From Streptomyces sp. NBC_00249 (lineage in GTDB: Bacteria; Actinomycetota; Actinomycetes; Streptomycetales; Streptomycetaceae), in NCBI RefSeq assembly GCF_026342355.1, contig NZ_JAPEMV010000008.1, positions 62,001-126,000 of the forward strand: a stretch of DNA of 64,000 bases, written 5' to 3'. A program made the position numbers and the translations under genes. Below, one piece after another: positions 58,629 through 64,000 of the stretch. The notes beneath the pieces were generated by a model that worked only from the letters and a program-made list of their open reading frames with translations, was not told where the DNA came from and did not search any database. Numbering within the stretch: the first letter of the stretch is position 1; each line of letters begins with the position of its first letter.

Positions 58629-60392
58629 TCAGCGGCCCGCGCGGTTGACGGCGGAGATGACCGCCTTCAGGGAGGCGCGGGTGGTGTTGGCGTCGATGCC
58701 GATGCCCCACAGGACGCGGCCGTCGATCGCGCACTCGATGTACGAGGCGGCGACGGCGGAGGCGCCCTCGCTCATCGTGTGCTCGGTGTAGTCCAGCAGG
58801 CGGGCGTCGACGCCGATGCCGGCCAGGGCGTCGAAGAAGGCCGAGATCGGACCGTTGCCGGTGCCGTTCAGGACGGTGTCCACGCCGTCCACGACCGCCT
58901 CGACGGTCAGCGTGTCCGTGCCGTCCTTGTCGGTGGTGGTCTGGCCGGAGCGCAGCTGGATGCGGCCCCACGGGTTCTCGGGGTTGGGCAGGTACTCGTC
59001 CGAGAAGACGTCCCAGATGGCCTTCGGCGTGACCTCGCCGCCCTCGGCGTCGGTCTTGGCCTGGATGATCCGGGAGAACTCGATCTGCATGCGGCGCGGC
59101 AGGTCCAGCTTGTGGTCGTTCTTCAGGACGTACGCGATGCCGCCCTTGCCGGACTGCGAGTTGACGCGGATGACCGCCTCGTAGGAGCGGCCGACGTCCT
59201 TCGGGTCGATGGGCAGGTACGGGACCGCCCACTCGATGTCGTCGACGGTCTTGCCCTGGGCGGCCGCGTCGGCCTCCATGGCGTCGAAGCCCTTCTTGAT
59301 GGCGTCCTGGTGGGAGCCGGAGAAGGCGGTGTAGACCAGGTCGCCCGCGTAGGGGTGGCGCGGGTGGACCTCCATCTGGTTGCAGTACTCGCTGGTGCGG
59401 CGGATCTCGTCGATCTGGGAGAAGTCGATCTGCGGGTCGATGCCCTGGGAGAACAGGTTCATGCCCAGGGTGATCAGGTCGACGTTGCCGGTGCGCTCGC
59501 CCTGGCCGAACAGGCAGCCCTCGATGCGGTCGGCGCCGGCCATCAGGGCCAGCTCGGCGGCGGCGACGGCGGTGCCGCGGTCGTTGTGCGGGTGCACGGA
59601 GATGCAGATGTGCTCGCGGCGGGTCAGGTTGCGGGCCATCCACTCGAAGCGGTCCGCGTGCGTGGAGGGCGTGGAGCGCTCGACGGTGGCGGGCAGGTTC
59701 AGGATGATCTCGCGGCCCTGGGACGGCTGCCACACGTCACAGACGGCCTCGCAGACCTCCAGGGCGAAGTCCAGCTCGGTGTCGGTGAAGATCTCCGGGC
59801 TGTACTGGTAGCCGAAGGTGGTCTCGGGGCCCAGCAGCTTCTCGGCGTACTCGATGACCAGGCGGGTGCCGTCGACGGCGATCTGCTTGATCTGCTCCTT
59901 CGAGCCGCGGAAGACCACGCGGCGGAAGGTGGGGGCGGTCGCGTTGTACAGGTGCACGGTGGCGCGCTTGGCGCCGACCAGCGACTCCACGGTCCGCTCG
60001 ATCAGGTCCTCGCGGGCCTGGGTCAGTACGGAGATGGTGACGTCGTCCGGGATCGCGCCCTCTTCGATGATGGAGCGCACGAAGGCGAAGTCGGTCTCGC
60101 CGGAGGAGGGGAAGCCGACCTCGATCTCCTTGTAGCCCATGCGCACCAGCAGGTCGAACATCTCGCGCTTGCGGGCGGGGGTCATCGGGTCGATCAGCGA
60201 CTGGTTGCCGTCGCGCAGGTCGGTGGAGAGCCAGCGGGGGGCCTTGGTGACGCGGGCGTCCGGCCAGGTGCGGTCGGAGATGTCCACCTGCTCGTACCGG
60301 CCGTACTTGTGGATCGGCATCCCGGAGGGCTTCTGGGTGTGGGTCGCGTTCGTGATGGGCGTGGGGCGACCGACAAAAGGCTGCTGGCTCAT
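58629..60392 (-). CDS. leuA: 2-isopropylmalate synthase
   Basis: 587 residues from ATG 60392, with GAGGAG 9 nt upstream. LSTDLRDGNQSL carries the catalytic Arg and metal Asp, SVHPHNDRGTAVAA the metal His, and GERTGNVDLITLGMN the last barrel motif; the C-terminal LeuA dimer/regulatory domain (VEAVVDGVDTVLNGTGNGPISAF) binds leucine for feedback. It condenses acetyl-CoA with 2-oxoisovalerate, the first step to leucine. Of the long LeuA2-like class usual in actinobacteria. A leucine-rich leader peptide lies upstream. Confidence 0.96.
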   Translation of the reverse strand: MSQQPFVGRPTPITNATHTQKPSGMPIHKYGRYEQVDISDRTWPDARVTKAPRWLSTDLRDGNQSLIDPMTPARKREMFDLLVRMGYKEIEVGFPSSGETDFAFVRSIIEEGAIPDDVTISVLTQAREDLIERTVESLVGAKRATVHLYNATAPTFRRVVFRGSKEQIKQIAVDGTRLVIEYAEKLLGPETTFGYQYSPEIFTDTELDFALEVCEAVCDVWQPSQGREIILNLPATVERSTPSTHADRFEWMARNLTRREHICISVHPHNDRGTAVAAAELALMAGADRIEGCLFGQGERTGNVDLITLGMNLFSQGIDPQIDFSQIDEIRRTSEYCNQMEVHPRHPYAGDLVYTAFSGSHQDAIKKGFDAMEADAAAQGKTVDDIEWAVPYLPIDPKDVGRSYEAVIRVNSQSGKGGIAYVLKNDHKLDLPRRMQIEFSRIIQAKTDAEGGEVTPKAIWDVFSDEYLPNPENPWGRIQLRSGQTTTDKDGTDTLTVEAVVDGVDTVLNGTGNGPISAFFDALAGIGVDARLLDYTEHTMSEGASAVAASYIECAIDGRVLWGIGIDANTTRASLKAVISAVNRAGR

Positions 60393-60495
60393 GGCGTTGG
60401 GCTCCTCGCGTGTCCGCGTGTAGTTCGCTGGGACGGCCGACGGCGGTCGTAAAAACCGCAACACCAAACTCCGCGGGGAGGGGGTCGGCCTACGA
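60393..60495 (-). promoter_or_regulatory. leuA attenuator region
   Basis: Between leader stop and leuA the minus strand has CCGC-N13-GCGG directly followed by TTTTT (complement of 60451-60455), a rare T-run here, and a competing GGCCGAC / GTCGGCC pair. This fits transcription attenuation, but the hairpin by the T-run is weak. Confidence 0.45.
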
Positions 60496-60543
60496 CTACA
60501 GACCCTCGCCGCGGCAGCTAAGGAGAAGCAGCCCGAAACGCAT
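60496..60543 (-). CDS. leuL: leuA leader peptide
   Basis: A 15-residue ORF, MRFGLLLLSCRGEGL, starts at ATG 60543 and stops at TAG 60496-60498, about 100 nt before leuA on the same strand. Four consecutive leucine codons (CTG CTT CTC CTT) include two that are rare in this GC-rich genome, the classic layout of a leucine-sensing attenuator: stalling when Leu-tRNA is scarce would prevent termination. No strong Shine-Dalgarno is seen. The symbol is by analogy with enteric leuL. Confidence 0.7.
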   Translation of the reverse strand: MRFGLLLLSCRGEGL

Positions 60544-60758
60544 GATGGGCCGAGCCTAACCGAGCCGCGCCGTATCGCGAGGACCTGTTTCAGTATGCAA
60601 GACCCCCACGTCCGATTTGCACCCTTTGTGAGCTACGCCTCCATCCCTCCGCCCAGGTCCGGTCGATCCGTCAACGCGGCGTGACGGCTTTCAGACAGTC
60701 GAATGAATCATGGTTGCGGGTAGTGACATCGCGGTGACCCACTGCCAGATTTCCGGGC

Positions 60759-61838
60759 ATGGATGCCTTCCTCACCCCTGACCGCACCCGCCTCCACCCC
60801 GTCTTCTGCACCGTCGTGCCCCCGCACCTCCTCGACAAGGCCGCCCGCTCCGGGAACACCGCGCGGGCCGACGCCGCCCAGCGCACCCTCGAACAGGACG
60901 CCTCCCTGCGCACCCGCCGCCGGATCAGCACGGTCCGCGGCATCGCCCCGGCCGCCCTGGACGCGCCCGGCCCCGACGGGCCCGCACGGACCGTCTACGA
61001 CGCGCAGCACCGCACCCGGCTGCCCGGGAAGAAGGTCCGCGCGGAGGGGCAGGAGCCCGTCAAGGACGCCACCGTCAACCGCGCCTACGCCGGGCTCGGG
61101 GCCACGTACGAGCTGTTCCTCAAGGGCTTCGGGCGGCGCTCGATCGACGGCTCGGGGCTGGCCCTGGACGCGAGCGTGCACTACGGCGAGGACTACAACA
61201 ACGCCTTCTGGGACGGGCAGCAGATGGTCTTCGGCGACGGGGACGGCGACCTGTTCCTCGACTTCACGGTGTCGGTGGACGTCATCGGGCACGAGCTGAC
61301 CCACGGGGTCACCCAGTACACCGCCAACCTCGACTACCACGGCCAGTCCGGGGCGCTCAACGAGTCCATGTCGGACGTCTTCGGCTCGCTGATCAAGCAG
61401 TACTCGCTCGGGCAGACCGCCGACCAGGCGGACTGGCTGATCGGGGCCGGACTCCTCGGCCCGAACGTGAGCGGCGTGGCGCTGCGCTCCATGAAGGCGC
61501 CCGGCACCGCCTACGACGACGACGAACTCGGCAAGGACCCGCAGCCGGCCACGATGGACGACTACGTGCAGACCTCCCGCGACAACGGCGGCGTGCACAT
61601 CAATTCCGGCATCCCCAACCACGCCTTCTACATCGCGGCGAGCGAACTGGGCGGCAAGGCCTGGGAGCGGGCCGGGCAGATCTGGTACGACACCCTGACG
61701 GGCGGGGAGCTGGGCTCGGACGCCGACTTCGCGGACTTCGCCCGGCTGTCGACGGCGGCGGCGGTCGCCCGCTACGGGGACGGCGGCGCGGAGCACCAGG
61801 CCCTCCAGAAGGCGTGGTCGGCCGTCGGCCTGGGGTAG
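60759..61838 (+). CDS. Protealysin-like M4 metallopeptidase
   Basis: 359 residues from ATG 60759. There is no signal peptide; the short N-terminal propeptide has the PPHLL motif known from protealysin-like proteases. The catalytic zinc motif is in DVIGHELTHGVTQ (near residue 180) and the third ligand in GALNESMSD (near 204); the C-terminal His is in NGGVHINSGIPNHAF. It should be an intracellular or non-classically released thermolysin-fold protease, autoactivated by removing the propeptide. An inhibitor-like gene follows 10 nt later. Confidence 0.88.
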   Translation: MDAFLTPDRTRLHPVFCTVVPPHLLDKAARSGNTARADAAQRTLEQDASLRTRRRISTVRGIAPAALDAPGPDGPARTVYDAQHRTRLPGKKVRAEGQEPVKDATVNRAYAGLGATYELFLKGFGRRSIDGSGLALDASVHYGEDYNNAFWDGQQMVFGDGDGDLFLDFTVSVDVIGHELTHGVTQYTANLDYHGQSGALNESMSDVFGSLIKQYSLGQTADQADWLIGAGLLGPNVSGVALRSMKAPGTAYDDDELGKDPQPATMDDYVQTSRDNGGVHINSGIPNHAFYIAASELGGKAWERAGQIWYDTLTGGELGSDADFADFARLSTAAAVARYGDGGAEHQALQKAWSAVGLG

Positions 61839-61841
61839 GAC
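61836..61841 (+). promoter_or_regulatory. -10-like hexamer TAGGAC before emfourin-like gene
   Basis: TAGGAC overlaps the end of the protease gene and ends 7 nt before the ATG at 61849. It could give extra inhibitor from its own leaderless transcript. Confidence 0.35.
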
Positions 61842-61848
61842 TCGGGTC

Positions 61849-62121
61849 ATGCGCATCGAAGTGGTGAGGACGGGCGGTTTCGCGGGCATCGAGCGCCGGG
61901 CCGAGGTGGACACCTCGGGCCGGCCCGACGAGGACGAGTGGCGGGCGCTGGCCCTGCTCGCGCTGCGGCCCGACCCGCGGGGCGCGGCGGGCCCGGGCGG
62001 GGTCCGGGACGGCTTCTCGTACCGGATCACGGTCGACGGCCGGACGGTGTCCTGCCACGATCCGCACCTGTCGGACGCCCAGCGGAGCCTGGTCTCGCGC
62101 GTCCTCAAGGAGGGCGCGTAA
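61849..62121 (+). CDS. Emfourin-like protealysin inhibitor
   Basis: 90 residues. MRIEVVRTGGFAGIERRAEVD, the LLALRPDPRG middle and GFSYRITVDGRTVSCHD end match emfourin, the small intracellular inhibitor made with protealysin-like proteases. It begins 10 nt after the protease stop, a conserved pairing. It should bind the mature protease tightly and guard the cytosol. Assignment rests on motif resemblance plus the neighbour. Confidence 0.78.
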   Translation: MRIEVVRTGGFAGIERRAEVDTSGRPDEDEWRALALLALRPDPRGAAGPGGVRDGFSYRITVDGRTVSCHDPHLSDAQRSLVSRVLKEGA

Positions 62122-62161
62122 ACCAGGTGTCCGGGCGGGGCGGCTTTGCTTGGATGACCGG

Positions 62162-62974
62162 ATGACGACTACGACGATCCTGGCCGCACTGGAGCAGTAC
62201 TACGACACCGTCCCCCGCCGGGGCGGCGCGCGCGGCGAGGACTTCGGCCCGCTGACCCTGTTCGTGCAGGAGGGTCAGGGCTGGCAGTACTACGCGCGGC
62301 CCGCGCTCGGGGGCGGTGCGGCGGCCGCCTCCGACGTGGAGCGGGTCCTGGCCCGGCAGCGGGAGCTGAAGGTGCCCGAGTCCTTCGAGTGGGTGGCCGA
62401 AACCAGCCCCTCCCTGCGGGCCGCGGTGGAGGCGGCCGGGCTGCACGTGCACGCCCACCCGCTGATGGTGCTCGACGCGGAGGCCGAGCCGCTCCCGCCG
62501 CACCCGGAGGTGCACGTCCTCGACGCCCGGGACCCGCTGCTCCGGGCGGCGGTGACGGTGCCGGCGCTGGCCTTCGCCGATCCGGGGACGGCCCTGGGCC
62601 AGGCGGGCCCCGCCGAGCTGGCGGTGGCCGCGGCGGATCCGAACGCGGCGGAGCGCCGGGACCGCGTGGCGTCGATGCTCGCGGACGGGCGTACGGGGAT
62701 GGCCGCGGCCGTACGGGACGGGGTGGTGCTGTGCGCCGGCCAGTACAACCCGGTCGGGGACGTGGCCGAGATCGTCGGGGTCGGCACCCTGCCCGCCGCC
62801 CGGCGCCAGGGCCTGGCCCTCGCGGTGACGGCGGCGCTGGTCGCCGACGCCCGGGCGGCCGGGGTGCGGACGGTGTTCCTGTCGGCCGGTGACGAGGCCG
62901 TGGCCCGGATCTACGCCCGCGCCGGGTTCCGCCGGGTGGGGACGGCCCTGATCGCGGAGCCGCCGGCCGCGTAG
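62162..62974 (+). CDS. GNAT-family N-acetyltransferase
   Basis: 270 residues from ATG 62162; a TTG at 62150 would add four. The acetyl-CoA-binding core is in the C-terminal third: AEIVGVGTLPAARRQGLALAVTAALVADARAAGVRTVFLSAGDEAVARIYARAGFRRVGTA, with the R-R-x-G-L loop. The N-terminal half is a second, poorer GNAT-like unit. The substrate is unknown. Confidence 0.82.
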   Translation: MTTTTILAALEQYYDTVPRRGGARGEDFGPLTLFVQEGQGWQYYARPALGGGAAAASDVERVLARQRELKVPESFEWVAETSPSLRAAVEAAGLHVHAHPLMVLDAEAEPLPPHPEVHVLDARDPLLRAAVTVPALAFADPGTALGQAGPAELAVAAADPNAAERRDRVASMLADGRTGMAAAVRDGVVLCAGQYNPVGDVAEIVGVGTLPAARRQGLALAVTAALVADARAAGVRTVFLSAGDEAVARIYARAGFRRVGTALIAEPPAA

Positions 62975-63083
62975 CCGCAGCCTTGGCCGGTTTGCCGGAA
63001 CGGCAAGGATGTTTGCCCGGCGGGCGCGGGTGGGCGGAGCATCGGCGGTGTCCGTACGGGTACCCGTCGAGGAGGCCACCACC

Positions 63084-63788
63084 GTGTCCGACCACCAGCA
63101 CCAGGCACACCACCAGCACCAGCCGCACGAGCACAGCGAGCACGACCACGCGCGCCACCAGCCGGACCCCGACCAGGCCCCGCAGGACTACTGGGACGGC
63201 CGCTACCTCGAGAGCGACCGCATGTGGAGCGGCGAGCCCAACCCCGCCCTGGTGCGCGAGGTGTCCGAGCTGCCGCCCGGCCGCGCCCTGGACCTGGGCT
63301 GCGGCGAGGGCGCCGACTCCGTCTGGCTGGCCCGGCAGGGCTGGCGGGTGACCGGTACCGACATCTCCGGGGTCGCCCTGGAGCGGGCGGCCCTGCACGC
63401 CGCCGAGGCGGGGCTCGCCGACCGGGTGGAGTGGCAGCGCCACGACCTGGCGGAGTCCTTCCCGGAGGGGGAGTTCGACCTGGTCTCGGCCTGTTTCCTG
63501 CACTCGTTCGGGGATTTCCCGCGCGAGAAGATCCTGCGGGCGGCGGTCACGGCCGTGGCCCCCGGCGGGGTGCTGCTGGTCGTCGGCCACGGCGGCTGGG
63601 CGCCCTGGCAGGAGGACAAGCCCGAGCTGGACTTCCCGACCGCGGACGAGGTCCTCGCGCAGCTGGAGCTGCCGGACGGCGCGTGGGAGGTCCTGGTGGC
63701 CGAGGAGTACGAACGGACCCAGTGCCGGCCCGACGGCCGGCCCGGGACCCGCACGGACAACACCCTGAAGGTCCGGCGCCGGGCCTGA
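63084..63788 (+). CDS. SAM-dependent methyltransferase, His-rich N-terminus
   Basis: 234 residues from GTG 63084, with GAGGAGG at 63069-63075. The first 35 residues hold 12 histidines (DHQHQAHHQHQPHEHSEHDH), then DYWDGRYLESDRMWSGEPNPAL leads to motif I ALDLGCGEGADSVWLARQGW, the acidic VTGTDIS, and motif IV FDLVSACFLHSF. It resembles the TehB/thiopurine group of class I methyltransferases. The His-rich head could bind Zn or Ni. The substrate is unknown; tellurite or a small toxic compound would be typical of relatives. Confidence 0.8.
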   Translation: MSDHQHQAHHQHQPHEHSEHDHARHQPDPDQAPQDYWDGRYLESDRMWSGEPNPALVREVSELPPGRALDLGCGEGADSVWLARQGWRVTGTDISGVALERAALHAAEAGLADRVEWQRHDLAESFPEGEFDLVSACFLHSFGDFPREKILRAAVTAVAPGGVLLVVGHGGWAPWQEDKPELDFPTADEVLAQLELPDGAWEVLVAEEYERTQCRPDGRPGTRTDNTLKVRRRA

Positions 63789-63825
63789 GCCGTGGTCCAC
63801 GGATCCTGCCGGTCAGGCCCGCGCC

Positions 63826-63844
63826 CGCCGGACGGAGTCCGGCG
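63826..63844. terminator. Terminator hairpin between methyltransferase and era
   Basis: CGCCGGAC and GTCCGGCG form an 8-bp stem with a GGA loop, between convergent genes. Confidence 0.5.
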
Positions 63845-63910
63845 CAGCGCCCCCGAAGCCGGAGCGGCCCGCCAGGGCCGATCCGTGCGAGGGGCGCGTC
63901 AGGAAAGGGG

Positions 63911-64000
63911 TCAGAAGCCGAGCTTGCGCAGCTGCTTGGGGTCGCGCTGCCAGTCCTTGGCGACCTTCACGTGCAGGTCGAGGAAGACCGGCGTGCCGAG
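63911..64000 (-). CDS. era: GTPase Era, C-terminal end only
   Basis: The minus-strand frame from the right edge ends with VFLDLHVKVAKDWQRDPKQL and RKLGF, the KH-domain tail of Era, stopping at 63911-63913. Only the last 29 codons are in the window. Era is a GTPase that binds the 3' end of 16S rRNA during 30S assembly. Confidence 0.85.
   Translation of the reverse strand, partial: LGTPVFLDLHVKVAKDWQRDPKQLRKLGF

Noticed and set aside
57702..60452. A 916-codon plus-strand frame from the SDR gene through leuA
   Set aside because: Only the first 170 codons are SDR coding; the rest is antisense to leuA and open by base composition.

Overview
The window is a 64-kb piece of a Streptomyces chromosome. 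GC content is very high, codon third positions are almost all G or C, GTG starts are common, and the gene set matches the Streptomyces core: an hrdA-type sigma factor, dgt, dnaG, a znuACB-zur cluster, recO-uppS, a GlnR-type nitrate assimilation set, ppdK, leuA and era. No prophage, transposase, plasmid function, CRISPR array or secondary-metabolite cluster was seen. Most of the window is ordinary housekeeping chromosome.

Layout: 1-6 kb holds the end of a sensor kinase with a shortened ATPase domain, two copies of an intergenic repeat, an AccD/AccA-like carboxyltransferase fusion, a phytase-like esterase that has lost its start, an MFS transporter and a YbdK-type ligase. 6-14 kb holds three tRNA genes (one CAT anticodon, two tandem Asn), a YtxH-like protein, an FGGY kinase, a heterodimeric ABC exporter, hrdA and a conserved hypothetical gene. 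14-19 kb holds the assimilatory nitrate reductase, an SDR, a SanA-like protein and a sirohydrochlorin chelatase with a probable frameshift. 19-28 kb holds dgt, a ferredoxin-reductase-like flavoprotein, dnaG, a gamma-glutamylcyclotransferase-like protein, a lipoprotein/sensor-kinase pair without a response regulator, and a class F sortase behind a secreted membrane-anchored protein. 28-35 kb holds a TauE/SafE transporter, a ferric-reductase-like flavoprotein and the nitrite reductase operon. 35-47 kb holds a VOC protein, PhoX, an ArsR-type regulator, ppdK, a Dus enzyme, an MFS/MarR pair, a DoxX-like protein, an aldo/keto reductase/TetR pair and a VC0807-like membrane protein. 47-64 kb holds glycyl-tRNA synthetase, znuACB-zur, a YcxB-like protein, uppS, recO, an NCS2 permease, a TerB-like protein, an SDR pseudogene, leuA with a leucine-rich leader peptide, a protealysin-like protease with its emfourin-like inhibitor, a GNAT, a methyltransferase and the 3' end of era.

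Genes that work together: nitrate reductase, the chelatase (siroheme supply) and nitrite reductase make an assimilation pathway, and both reductase units carry 11-bp phased GlnR-like boxes at the same distance from their start codons. The zinc uptake genes sit with their own repressor and Zur-like boxes. The aldo/keto reductase has a 14-bp-arm dyad in front of it and a TetR gene right behind it.

Most notable observations: an SDR gene broken by a 31-nt mini-palindrome inserted just before its catalytic tyrosine; an unannotated leuA leader peptide with four consecutive leucines; a phytase-like ORF that continues in frame behind the stop codon of an MFS gene with no start of its own; a frameshift-like break at the start of the sirohydrochlorin chelatase; and at least ten genes with a -10-like hexamer 6-7 nt before the start codon, which suggests leaderless transcripts.
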